Shown: positions 1 to 8,703 of the stretch, piece by piece
Position numbering within the stretch: position 1 is the first letter of the stretch
Layout: the number at the start of each line of letters is the position of its first letter
NCBI RefSeq assembly: GCF_900157365.1
Contig: NZ_FUEZ01000004.1
Coordinates: 2,467,066-2,531,065 of the forward strand
DNA length: 64,000 bases
Direction: 5' to 3'
Source of the DNA: Mycobacterium numidiamassiliense
GTDB lineage: Bacteria; Actinomycetota; Actinomycetes; Mycobacteriales; Mycobacteriaceae
The notes under the pieces: model-generated
Told to the model about the DNA's origin: nothing
Database searches by the model: none
Seen by the model: the letters and a program-made list of their open reading frames with translations, nothing else
Position numbers and translations under genes: made by a program

Positions 1-68
1 GCGACGGCACCCAGCCGCGGCCGGGCCGCCTCGAACCGCGCCGCCAGCGGCGGCTCAGCTGAGTGCAC
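1..68 (-). CDS. ECF41/SigJ-type RNA polymerase sigma factor, N-terminus only (truncated by window edge)
   Basis: Reading the minus strand from a GTG at 68 gives an open frame to the window edge whose residues include LAARFEAARPRLGAVA. This matches the start of region 2 of ECF41-type sigma factors, which typically read F-E-x-x-R-P-R-L-x-A-V-A-Y-R-M-L-G-S. The start lies 3 nt after the stop of the carboxymuconolactone decarboxylase gene, so the two are probably cotranscribed. ECF41 genes are known to sit beside genes of the carboxymuconolactone decarboxylase, oxidoreductase or epimerase type, which supports the call. Only about 22 codons are visible, so the rest of the protein, including the ECF41 C-terminal extension, cannot be checked. 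Confidence 0.6.
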   Translation of the reverse strand, partial: MHSAEPPLAARFEAARPRLGAV

Positions 69-70
69 CG

Positions 71-664
71 TCAGCAGCCATCGTCGGGCAGCGCACACAC
101 TCGCGCACCCGAGAAGCCCGACGATCCGATGCCCAGGGCGATGTTGAACCGCGCCCGCAGGTTGCCCAGCGTGATGACATGGGTGAGGCCGACGATCTGC
201 GCGGTGTCGAAGTGCGCGCGCAGGCCGTCGAAAAGCGCGTCGCTCACCTCGACCGGCGTGCGGCTGATGGCGGCGGCGTACTCCAGGATCAGCTTGTCGA
301 CGTCGGAGAAGCACGGGGCAACGCGGTAATTGGAGATGGACCGCAGCTCTTCGTCGGAGAGGCCCCATTGGCGGGCGATCTGTGAACCGAGGTCGATGCA
401 GTATTCGCAGCGCACCGTAGTCGCCGCCTTCAGCTCGGCCAGTGCGCGCTGCCGGGGACTGAGGATGTCCAGTTTTGATTCGGCCTGCTCGAGTCGGCCG
501 TACGCGTTGAGCAGCCTGGGAATGTGGGCGTACATCCGCAGGGGCTCGAGCATGCCCGCGGTCTCGAGTCCGGTCATCTGCGTGAGCTGGCGTTTGGTGA
601 AGAAGAAGGCGATCTTGGCGCCCAGGCCGGCGTCGTGGTCGGAGACTCCTTGAAGGCGGGACAT
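71..664 (-). CDS. Carboxymuconolactone decarboxylase (AhpD-like) family protein
   Basis: This 197-residue protein carries the CMD/AhpD helical fold in its middle. An E-L-K-A-A-T-T-V-R-C-E-Y-C-I-D-L-G segment contains the family CxxC redox motif (C-E-Y-C), followed by the usual helix with Q-W-G-L-S-D-E-E-L. Family members act as small alkylhydroperoxidases or decarboxylases; the substrate here is unknown. The ATG at 664 gives a full-length product with no signal peptide, so it should be cytoplasmic. The gene directly precedes a partial ECF41-type sigma factor gene on the same strand. In characterised ECF41 systems the CMD-type neighbour is usually a target of the sigma factor, so autoregulation of the pair is likely but is inferred. 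Confidence 0.85.
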   Translation of the reverse strand: MSRLQGVSDHDAGLGAKIAFFFTKRQLTQMTGLETAGMLEPLRMYAHIPRLLNAYGRLEQAESKLDILSPRQRALAELKAATTVRCEYCIDLGSQIARQWGLSDEELRSISNYRVAPCFSDVDKLILEYAAAISRTPVEVSDALFDGLRAHFDTAQIVGLTHVITLGNLRARFNIALGIGSSGFSGARVCALPDDGC

Positions 665-743
665 GGCGATCCTTCCGAACAGCGGTGGGGACCGTTAATC
701 GGTCCTCACTACGTCGACCCCGGGCGCCGGGCAAACGTGACCG

Positions 744-1085
744 TCACTGCCTGAACGTCGAACCCGATCCCTGCGTCTGCTGGCTCAGCGGCACATCCAT
801 GTCGTACACCCGGGCGTGGAACACGGTGCGATTCCGCAGCGCGGCGCGCACCGCACGGTGCAGGCCGTCTTCCAGATAGATGACGCCCTTCCAGCGCACC
901 GCGTGCGGAAAAAGGTCGCCGTAGAAGGTGGAGTCCTCCGAGAGCAGGCGATCCAGCGCGAGAACCGTTGTGGTCATGACCAATTCGTCGAGCCGAATCT
1001 GCTGTGGCGGTATCTGAGACCAGTCCTTATAGGACAGACCGTGTTCGGGGTACGGCTTGCCGTCCCGCACGCCCTTGAAGATCAT
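744..1085 (-). CDS. Conserved mycobacterial hypothetical protein (Rv2375-like)
   Basis: A 113-residue cytoplasmic protein without signal peptide or membrane segment. The sequence (Y-P-E-H-G-L-S near the N-terminus, V-I-Y-L-E-D-G-L-H-R-A-V-R-A-A-L near the middle) resembles the small protein encoded next to hrcA in M. tuberculosis (Rv2375), and the position is the same. The D-G-x-H-R-A-x-R-A-A-L stretch is reminiscent of ParB/sulfiredoxin-like folds, but I cannot assign a function. It diverges from hrcA across about 155 bp. Confidence 0.7.
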   Translation of the reverse strand: MIFKGVRDGKPYPEHGLSYKDWSQIPPQQIRLDELVMTTTVLALDRLLSEDSTFYGDLFPHAVRWKGVIYLEDGLHRAVRAALRNRTVFHARVYDMDVPLSQQTQGSGSTFRQ

Positions 1086-1240
1086 CGGCGGATCTTCATC
1101 GCGGCGTCACCCAGGCCCGACGCATACATGCTGGATAGGCTAGCCCGAGAAAACGTCCGCGGCGCGGGGCGACGCCCTGCTAATGGCAGGCCGGCACCTC
1201 CTGAGACCGTAAAATGGACACGATCAAGGAGGTGGGGCTC

Positions 1241-2272
1241 ATGGGCAGTGCCGACGACCGTCGCTTCCAGGTGCTGCACGCCATCGTCGCGGACTTCGTC
1301 GCCACCCAGGAGCCCATCGGTTCCAAATCCCTCGTCGAGCGGCACAACCTCGGTGTGTCCAGCGCGACCGTCCGCAACGACATGGCCGTGCTCGAGGCCG
1401 AGGGTTACATCACCCAGCCGCACACCAGCTCCGGCCGGGTGCCCACCGAGAAGGGTTACCGCGAGTTCGTCGACCGGCTCGACGACGTCAAACCGATGTC
1501 GACGGCGGAGCGGCGCGCGATCCTGGGCTTCCTGGAGTCCGGCGTCGACCTGGACGACGTGCTGCGGCGCGCGGTGCGGCTGCTCGCCCAGCTGACCCGG
1601 CAGGTGGCGGTCGTTCAGTACCCGACACTGTCGGCGTCGACCGTCCGCCATCTGGAAGTGATCGCGCTGACCCCGGCGCGGCTGCTGATGGTGGTCATCA
1701 CCGACTCCGGCCGGGTCGATCAGCGCATCGTCGAGCTCGGCGATGTCATCGACGATCACCAGCTCTCCCAGCTGCGCGAGATGCTGGGCCAGGCGCTGGA
1801 GGGCAGGAAGATGTCGGCGGCCTCGATCGCGGTGGCCGACCTCGCGTCCCAGCTCAGCGGTGCCGGGGGGCTGGGCGATGCCGTCGGCCGCGCGGCTACG
1901 GTGCTGCTGGAGTCGCTGGTCGAGCACACCGAAGAGCGCCTGCTGATGGGCGGCACGGCCAACCTGACCCGCAATGCCGCGGACTTCGGGGGGTCGCTGC
2001 GGTCCATTCTGGAGGCACTCGAGGAGCAGGTGGTGGTGCTGCGGTTGCTGGCCGCTCAGCAGGAGGCCGGCAAGGTGACGGTGCGAATCGGCCACGAGAC
2101 CGCCGTCGAGCAGATGGTGGGCACCTCGATGGTGTCCACCGCCTACGGCAACGCCGACACGGTCTACGGCGGCATGGGTGTGCTGGGACCCACCCGGATG
2201 GACTATCCGGGAACTATCGCCAAGGTCGCCGCAGTTGCTCTTTATATTGGCGAGGTCCTGGGTGCTCGATGA
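1241..2272 (+). CDS. hrcA: Heat-inducible transcription repressor HrcA
   Basis: HrcA represses chaperone operons by binding CIRCE elements and depends on GroEL for activity. The product from the ATG at 1241 is 343 residues, the M. tuberculosis length as remembered, and begins MGSADDRRFQVL. An N-terminal winged helix (V-E-R-H-N-L-G-V-S-S-A-T-V-R-N-D-M-A, residues about 33-50) is followed by the GAF-like dimerisation domain, with a conserved TRMDYPGTIAKVAAVA stretch near the C-terminus. An in-frame ATG at 1214 was rejected: the Shine-Dalgarno AAGGAGG at 1226-1232 is ideally placed for 1241 and would lie inside the longer frame. A possible -10 (TAAAAT, 1210-1215) precedes it. No CIRCE element is visible in the window. 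It is cotranscribed with dnaJ2 72 bp downstream. Confidence 0.96.
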   Translation: MGSADDRRFQVLHAIVADFVATQEPIGSKSLVERHNLGVSSATVRNDMAVLEAEGYITQPHTSSGRVPTEKGYREFVDRLDDVKPMSTAERRAILGFLESGVDLDDVLRRAVRLLAQLTRQVAVVQYPTLSASTVRHLEVIALTPARLLMVVITDSGRVDQRIVELGDVIDDHQLSQLREMLGQALEGRKMSAASIAVADLASQLSGAGGLGDAVGRAATVLLESLVEHTEERLLMGGTANLTRNAADFGGSLRSILEALEEQVVVLRLLAAQQEAGKVTVRIGHETAVEQMVGTSMVSTAYGNADTVYGGMGVLGPTRMDYPGTIAKVAAVALYIGEVLGAR

Positions 2273-2297
2273 CCGCGCACCTGACAAGTTTGTGGAC

Positions 2298-2315
2298 AGC
2301 CGCTTAGAAGCGGCT
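2298..2315 (+). repeat. Perfect 8-bp inverted repeat between hrcA and dnaJ2
   Basis: AGCCGCTT and AAGCGGCT are separated by only 2 nt, 14 nt upstream of the dnaJ2 Shine-Dalgarno (AGGAGAGA, 2329-2336). It could be an operator or an mRNA hairpin that partly separates hrcA from dnaJ2 expression. It does not match the CIRCE consensus. Confidence 0.55.
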
Positions 2316-2343
2316 TCAGACCCCTCATAGGAGAGAGTCAAGC

Positions 2344-3498
2344 GTGGCACGCGACTATTACGGGCTGCTCGGCGTGAGCAGAAACGCCAGCGATGCGGAG
2401 ATCAAGCGCGCGTACCGGAAATTGGCGCGCGAACTGCATCCCGACGTCAACCCCGATGAGGCCGCGCAGGCGAAGTTCAAGGAGATCAGCGCCGCCTACG
2501 AGGTGCTCAGCGATCCGGAGAAACGCCGGATCGTCGACCTGGGCGGGGATCCACTGGAAAACGCCGCCGCCTCGGCGGCCGGCGGGTTCGGCGGGTTCGG
2601 CGGTTTGGGCGACGTGTTCGAGGCCTTCTTCGGCGGCGGCTTCAGCGGGGGTGCGACCTCCCGCGGCCCCATCGGGCGGGTGCGTCCGGGCTCGGACTCA
2701 CTGCTGCGGATGCGGCTGGATCTCGAAGAGTGCGCCACCGGAGTGACCAAACAGGTCACCGTCGACACCGCGGTGTTGTGTGACCGCTGCCAGGGCAAGG
2801 GCACCAACGGCGATTCGGCGCCGATCCCGTGCGACACCTGCGGTGGCCGCGGCGAGGTGCAGACGGTGCAGCGCTCGCTGCTGGGCCAGGTGATGACGGC
2901 ACGACCGTGCCCCACTTGTCGCGGCGTGGGCGTCGTCATCCCCGACCCGTGCACCCAGTGCATGGGCGACGGCCGGGTGCGGGCCCGCCGCGAGATCAGC
3001 GTCAAGATTCCCGCCGGAGTCGGCGACGGCATGCGGGTGCGGCTCGCCGCCCAGGGCGAGGTCGGGCCCGGGGGCGGACCGGCCGGTGACTTGTACGTCG
3101 AGGTGCACGAACAGGCCCATGACATCTTCGTGCGCGACGGGGACGATCTGCACTGCACGATCTCGGTGCCGATGGTCGACGCGGCGCTGGGCGTCACGGT
3201 CAGCGTCGACGCCATCTTGGACGGTATGAGTGAGATCGTCGTTCCGCCCGGCACTCAGCCGGGCGCGATCATCACGCTGCGGGGCCACGGGATGCCGCAG
3301 CTGCGGTCCACCACCCGCGGCAATCTGCATGCCCACGTCGAGGTGGTGGTTCCCGCGCGGCTCGACCACCACGACGCCGACCTGCTGCGCGAGCTGAAGA
3401 CCCGTCGCAGCCGCGATGTGGCCGAGGTCCGCTCGACGCACAATGGCAGCGGCAGCGGCCTGTTCAGCCGGCTGCGCGAGACGTTCACCGGGCGCTAG
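2344..3498 (+). CDS. dnaJ2: Chaperone protein DnaJ2 (Hsp40)
   Basis: Co-chaperone that delivers substrates to DnaK and stimulates its ATPase. The 384-residue protein has the complete type I layout. A J domain with the HPD motif (H-P-D at about residues 33-35) is followed by a Gly/Phe-rich linker (about 75-105). Four zinc-binding CxxCxGxG repeats follow at about 140-205 (C-D-R-C, C-D-T-C, C-P-T-C, C-T-Q-C), then the C-terminal substrate-binding domains with G-D-L-Y-V-E-V. The GTG start is supported by AGGAGAGA 8-15 nt upstream. Mycobacteria carry a second dnaJ with dnaK elsewhere; the copy after hrcA is dnaJ2. The gene lies between hrcA and rsmE in the same orientation, with 8 bp to rsmE. Confidence 0.96.
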   Translation: MARDYYGLLGVSRNASDAEIKRAYRKLARELHPDVNPDEAAQAKFKEISAAYEVLSDPEKRRIVDLGGDPLENAAASAAGGFGGFGGLGDVFEAFFGGGFSGGATSRGPIGRVRPGSDSLLRMRLDLEECATGVTKQVTVDTAVLCDRCQGKGTNGDSAPIPCDTCGGRGEVQTVQRSLLGQVMTARPCPTCRGVGVVIPDPCTQCMGDGRVRARREISVKIPAGVGDGMRVRLAAQGEVGPGGGPAGDLYVEVHEQAHDIFVRDGDDLHCTISVPMVDAALGVTVSVDAILDGMSEIVVPPGTQPGAIITLRGHGMPQLRSTTRGNLHAHVEVVVPARLDHHDADLLRELKTRRSRDVAEVRSTHNGSGSGLFSRLRETFTGR

Positions 3499-3506
3499 CC
3501 GCGCCC

Positions 3507-4313
3507 ATGGTGGCGACGCTGTTCTACGTCGATGCCCTGCCGGACACCGGCGAGCTGGCCGTCGTCGACGGCGACGAAGGGTTTCACGCCGCCACGGTGC
3601 GCCGCATCCGGCCCGGCGAGCAGCTGGTGCTCGGCGACGGCGCCGGTGGCCTGGCCCACTGCGTGGTCGAGCAGGCCGGGCGTGACGGGCTCGCGGCCCG
3701 GGTGCTGGACCGGTGGAGCGTCGCGGGCGGCCAGCCGGCCGTGACGGTGGTGCAAGCGCTGCCCAAGTCCGAGCGTTCGGAGTTGGCGATCGAATTGGCC
3801 ACCGAGGCCGGCGCGGATGCGTTCGTGGCCTGGCAGGCGGACCGCTGCGTGGCCAGCTGGCAGGGCGCCCGGGTCGACAAGGGCCTGCGCAGGTGGCGTG
3901 CGGTGGTCCGGTCGGCGGCCCGGCAATCGCGGCGGGCGCACATCCCGCCCGTCGACGGCGTGCTGTCCACCGCGGCGCTCACACACCGGGTCCGCGACGA
4001 CGTAGCCGCCGGCGTGCTGGTGCTGGCCTTGCATGAGTCGGCCTCCAGCCGGCTCGCCGATATCGCTGTCGCGCAAGCGAACTCGCTGATGCTGCTGATC
4101 GGGCCCGAAGGTGGTATCGCACCGGGGGAGATCGCCGCGCTCACCGATGCCGGCGCCGTCGCGGTCCGGCTGGGCCCGCAGGTGCTGCGGACGACGAGCG
4201 CGGCCGCCGTCGCGCTGGGCGCGCTGGGTGTGCTCACCCCGCGGTGGGATCAGCCCGGCGAGGTCGGGCCGAGCATGCCGCTGACAGCTGACCAACCCCG
4301 GCCCCCGGCGTAG
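3507..4313 (+). CDS. rsmE: 16S rRNA (uracil(1498)-N(3))-methyltransferase RsmE
   Basis: SPOUT-family methyltransferase that uses S-adenosylmethionine to methylate U1498 of 16S rRNA in the 30S subunit. The 268-residue protein has an N-terminal PUA-like domain (G-D-E-G-F-H-A-A-T-V-R-R-I-R-P-G-E). The C-terminal SPOUT knot carries L-P-K-S-E-R-S-E-L-A-I-E-L-A-T-E-A-G, then L-L-I-G-P-E-G-G, and finally L-G-P-Q-V-L-R-T-T-S-A-A, the AdoMet-binding signature. The ATG at 3507 follows the dnaJ2 stop by 8 bp, so the two are probably translated from one mRNA. The last dozen residues are Pro-rich and unconserved. Confidence 0.95.
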   Translation: MVATLFYVDALPDTGELAVVDGDEGFHAATVRRIRPGEQLVLGDGAGGLAHCVVEQAGRDGLAARVLDRWSVAGGQPAVTVVQALPKSERSELAIELATEAGADAFVAWQADRCVASWQGARVDKGLRRWRAVVRSAARQSRRAHIPPVDGVLSTAALTHRVRDDVAAGVLVLALHESASSRLADIAVAQANSLMLLIGPEGGIAPGEIAALTDAGAVAVRLGPQVLRTTSAAAVALGALGVLTPRWDQPGEVGPSMPLTADQPRPPA

Positions 4314-4368
4314 ACTGAGGCAGCCGCATACACCCTGACAAGCCGAGAAGGCAGGCATCGGAAACCAC

Positions 4369-5427
<1,059 letters not shown>

Positions 5428-5458
5428 TGCTTGCGGTGAGTAATCCCATGAGCAGCCA

Positions 5459-5992
5459 ATGAGCATCGAAGTATCCAACGAGTCGGGCATCGACGTCTCG
5501 GAGGCCGAACTGGTCAGCGTCGCGCGGTTTGTCATCGCCAAAATGGACGTCAACCCGGGCGCCGAGCTGTCGATGGTGCTGCTGGATACCGCCGCGATGG
5601 CCGACCTGCACATGCGCTGGATGGACCTGCCGGGCCCGACCGACGTGATGAGTTTCCCGATGGACGAGCTCGAGCCGGGCGGCCGTCCCGACGCCCCCGA
5701 GCCGGGGCCGTCGATGCTGGGCGACATTGTGCTGTGCCCGGAATTCGCGGCCGAACAGGCCGCCGCCGCTGGCCACAGCCTCGGACACGAGCTGGCGCTG
5801 TTGACGATTCACGGTGTGCTGCACCTGCTTGGCTACGATCACGCTGAGCAGGACGAGGAAAAGGAGATGTTCGCCCTGCAGGGGCGGCTGCTTGAGGAAT
5901 GGGTCGCCGAGCAGGTCGCGGCCTATCATCTCGATCGGCAGGACGAAAGAGATCGCCGGCTGTTGGACAAGTCAAGGTTCTTCGACAATTGA
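5459..5992 (+). CDS. ybeY: Endoribonuclease YbeY (rRNA maturation factor)
   Basis: Single-strand endoribonuclease needed for 16S rRNA 3'-end maturation and ribosome quality control. The 177-residue protein has the diagnostic zinc motif H-G-V-L-H-L-L-G-Y-D-H (HxxxHxxxxxH, about residues 120-130) and the upstream P-T-D-V-M-S-F-P-M signature. The GDIVLCPEFA stretch is also typical. The ATG at 5459 is used; an ATG at 5447 opens a frame that stops after four codons. It lies 31 bp after phoH. Confidence 0.95.
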   Translation: MSIEVSNESGIDVSEAELVSVARFVIAKMDVNPGAELSMVLLDTAAMADLHMRWMDLPGPTDVMSFPMDELEPGGRPDAPEPGPSMLGDIVLCPEFAAEQAAAAGHSLGHELALLTIHGVLHLLGYDHAEQDEEKEMFALQGRLLEEWVAEQVAAYHLDRQDERDRRLLDKSRFFDN

Positions 5993-6106
5993 ACCGACCG
6001 TTCGCTGCCCTCTGACCTGCGAAAATGCGGTGGTCGCCGGGCAGCGTGGTGGGATATACGCAGGGGGCGTCAGCAGATCAGGAATACACGTCAAGGCAAC
6101 TTGCAG

Positions 6107-7396
6107 ATGAGAGCATTCGGGATCGCGGCGGCGGCCGCCATAGCGTTCGCGCCCTTTGCGGTGCTGGTCGCCGCGCCCGGCGTCACCCACGCCGCTCCCT
6201 GTGCGGGTGCCGGGTCAACCCCCGCACGCTGCTCGTACTGCCGCTTTCTGGTGGGGGCGTATCACACCCCCTCGACGCAGGTGTGCGACAACGACAATCC
6301 GCCCCGCCCCGTCGCGCCGGCCACGAGCACCCTGCCGCAGGTGGCGCCGCCGCCGTGGGTGCCGACCATCGAGGCCCCCGTCCCGCCCGGCTCACGTCCG
6401 GCAACCCAGGTTCCGGTGCAGACCCCGAAGATCAATCCACCGAGCCCCGGGGCACCGAAAACCACATTGGTGGTGGCGCCGCCCAAACACGTGGACGCGC
6501 CGCCGCAGGCGATCGCGGCGGCCAAGGCGGCCCCGGCGGCGCGGGTTGACCCGGCCAACCCGCCCAGCCCGCCGAGCCAGGTGGACTTCGACCACCAGCT
6601 CGAGGCGGTGATGAGCGGCCACGGCGCCAGCATCGACACCGTCAAGGTCGACAATCAGACGCTGACCCGGCCCCGGGTGTGGGAGTACGTCGACTACGAC
6701 GAGTACCACCGCCCGGTGCTGTTCAACCCGCTCACGCAGGCGCTGACCTTCCGCTACTTCTACGGCGACAACTACCGGGACGTCTATCTGCCGGCCGGCG
6801 GGCGGATCATTCTCGATGCCGCCACGGCGGGGCTGGTCCCGTTCACGGCGGTCGGCGACAGTGTCGTGGTCGCGGGCAGCTTCACCGGCGGGGCCTGGAT
6901 ACCGCCGAAGGACTGGAATGGCGGCCCACCGCCGCCGGAGTACGTCGCGCCGGCGCCGCCGGCCGTGTACCAGAATGTCTCGGCGTACGTCCCGACCGAC
7001 AATCAGATCGTGGAAGTGGGCCGGGTTCAGGTGGTGGGTCACTCCGATGACCAGACCGTGGGCAACCAGGACATGTTCCTACTCGACGACTCCACCGTGG
7101 CCTGGGGTCAGGCCAACGATGCCGGCAGCGGTGCCCAAATCAAGGTGACCAAGACTCAGTCGCTGCCGGGCGCCGGGCCGACCGACAATGGCAACTTCTT
7201 GGTGGCGCTGGCGACCCACGAGGAGCCCGTTCAACCTGCCCCACCCGCCAAAGCCGAATCCTTGTGGCCGGCGTTGTTGCGGTTCGGGTCGTTGGCGATA
7301 GGAGTGGGCGCCGTCCTCTGGTGGGTCAACCGTCGAAGACAAAGCGCCGAGGCCATAACGGAGTCCGCGGCCGAGTCAAGGCATCTGCAGAATTGA
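6107..7396 (+). CDS. Secreted/membrane-anchored proline-rich protein of unknown function
   Basis: A 429-residue protein with an N-terminal signal peptide (MRAFGIAAAAAIAF...THAAP; cleavage probably after A-H-A near residue 30). A short Cys-rich segment follows (C-A-G, C-S-Y-C-R-F, V-C-D), then a Pro-rich stretch to about residue 165 and a globular region containing Y-V-D-Y-D-E-Y-H-R-P-V-L-F-N-P. A C-terminal hydrophobic helix (L-L-R-F-G-S-L-A-I-G-V-G-A-V-L-W-W-V) is followed by R-R-R, suggesting a single-pass membrane protein with its bulk outside. The ATG at 6107 is preferred over the in-frame TTG at 6101 because AAGG at 6093-6096 is better spaced. I do not recognise the family. It sits inside the otherwise conserved ybeY-CNNM-era operon and overlaps the next gene by 4 nt (TTGA). 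Confidence 0.8.
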   Translation: MRAFGIAAAAAIAFAPFAVLVAAPGVTHAAPCAGAGSTPARCSYCRFLVGAYHTPSTQVCDNDNPPRPVAPATSTLPQVAPPPWVPTIEAPVPPGSRPATQVPVQTPKINPPSPGAPKTTLVVAPPKHVDAPPQAIAAAKAAPAARVDPANPPSPPSQVDFDHQLEAVMSGHGASIDTVKVDNQTLTRPRVWEYVDYDEYHRPVLFNPLTQALTFRYFYGDNYRDVYLPAGGRIILDAATAGLVPFTAVGDSVVVAGSFTGGAWIPPKDWNGGPPPPEYVAPAPPAVYQNVSAYVPTDNQIVEVGRVQVVGHSDDQTVGNQDMFLLDDSTVAWGQANDAGSGAQIKVTKTQSLPGAGPTDNGNFLVALATHEEPVQPAPPAKAESLWPALLRFGSLAIGVGAVLWWVNRRRQSAEAITESAAESRHLQN

Positions 7397-8703
7397 CGGG
7401 CCTGTCGCAGTTACTCGGCGCGATCGCTCTGGTCGTTTTGGGTGGGCTGTTCGCGGCGATCGATGCGGCCATCAGCACGGTGTCTTTGGCGCGGGTGCAG
7501 GAACTGGTGCGCGACGAGCGACCTGGCGCCCGCTCGCTGGCCAAGGTGATGGTCGATCGGCCGCGCTATATCAACCTGGTCGTGCTGCTGCGCAACACCT
7601 GCGAGATCACCGCGACCGTGCTGCTGGTGGTGTTTCTCTACGACAACTTCGGCCTGCGGTGGGGGTTGTTCGGGGCCGCGATCATCATGGTGCTGGTCAG
7701 CTTCGTCATTATCGGGGTGGGCCCGCGGACCCTCGGGCGCCAGAACGCGTACTCGATCGCGTTGGTGATGGCCCTTCCGCTGCAGGCGATTTCGTGGCTG
7801 CTGATGCCCATCAGCCGGTTGCTGGTGCTGGTCGGTAACGCGATCACACCGGGACGCGGCTTGCGCAACGGTCCGTTCGCGTCCGAGATCGAATTGCGCG
7901 AGGTCGTCGATCTGGCTCAGCAGCGTGGCGTGGTCGCCGCCGACGAGCGCAAGATGATTCAGTCCGTCTTCGAACTCGGTGACACGCCGGCCCGTGAGGT
8001 GATGGTGCCACGCACCGAGATGATCTGGATCGAAAGCGACAAGTACGCCAGTCAAGCAACCAACCTGGCCGTGCGCAGCGGGCATTCCCGCATTCCGGTG
8101 ATCGGTGAAAACGTCGACGACATCGTCGGGGTCGTGTACTTGAAAGACCTTGTCGAGCAGACGTTTCTGGCCGACGGTGGCGGTCGGGACATCACGGTGG
8201 CCCAGGTGATGCGCCCCCCGGTGTTCGTGCCGGACTCCAAGCCGCTCGACGCCCTGCTGCGGGAAATGCAGCGCGACCGGATCCACATGGCGCTACTGGT
8301 CGACGAATACGGCGCGATCGCCGGCCTGGTCAGTATCGAAGACGTGCTGGAAGAGATCGTCGGCGAGATTGCAGACGAATACGACGCCGAAGAGACAGCT
8401 CCGATAGAAGACTTGGGCGACAAGCATTTTCGGGTATCGGCGCGACTGCCGATCGAAGACGTCGGTGAACTGTACGGCGTGGAATTCGACGAAGATCTCG
8501 ACGTCGACACGGTCGGTGGCCTGCTTGCGCTCGAATTGGGCCGAGTTCCGCTACCCGGCGCCGAGGTGGTGTCCCACGGTCTGCGGCTGCACGCCGAGGG
8601 CGGCCCCGACCATCGCGGACGGGTGCGGATCGGTACCGTGCTGCTGAGCCCGGTTGACGACGACGGGTCCGACGGGTCCGACGGAGAAGACGGCCATGAC
8701 TGA
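7393..8703 (+). CDS. CNNM/CorC-family membrane protein (DUF21 + CBS pair + CorC/HlyC)
   Basis: Likely divalent-cation (Mg/Co) efflux-related protein, or a regulator of such transport. The 436-residue product has an N-terminal DUF21 domain with about three membrane helices (Q-L-L-G-A-I-A-L-V-V-L-G-G-L-F-A-A-I-D-A). A tandem CBS pair follows (V-M-V-P-R-T-E-M-I-W-I then V-M-R-P-P-V-F-V-P; the second CBS includes L-L-V-D-E-Y-G-A-I-A-G-L-V). It ends in a CorC/HlyC domain. The TTG at 7393 is chosen: it overlaps the previous stop as TTGA, and the resulting MTGLSQLLG resembles the M. tuberculosis Rv2366c N-terminus as I recall it. A longer frame from 7264 would run through the preceding gene. Translation is probably coupled. 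Confidence 0.9.
   Translation: MTGLSQLLGAIALVVLGGLFAAIDAAISTVSLARVQELVRDERPGARSLAKVMVDRPRYINLVVLLRNTCEITATVLLVVFLYDNFGLRWGLFGAAIIMVLVSFVIIGVGPRTLGRQNAYSIALVMALPLQAISWLLMPISRLLVLVGNAITPGRGLRNGPFASEIELREVVDLAQQRGVVAADERKMIQSVFELGDTPAREVMVPRTEMIWIESDKYASQATNLAVRSGHSRIPVIGENVDDIVGVVYLKDLVEQTFLADGGGRDITVAQVMRPPVFVPDSKPLDALLREMQRDRIHMALLVDEYGAIAGLVSIEDVLEEIVGEIADEYDAEETAPIEDLGDKHFRVSARLPIEDVGELYGVEFDEDLDVDTVGGLLALELGRVPLPGAEVVSHGLRLHAEGGPDHRGRVRIGTVLLSPVDDDGSDGSDGEDGHD

Noticed and set aside
1086..1240. CIRCE element upstream of hrcA
   Set aside because: No sequence close to TTAGCACTC-N9-GAGTGCTAA was found.
1082..2350. 422-codon minus-strand frame over hrcA
   Set aside because: Antisense to a full-length HrcA; His/Arg-rich shadow composition.
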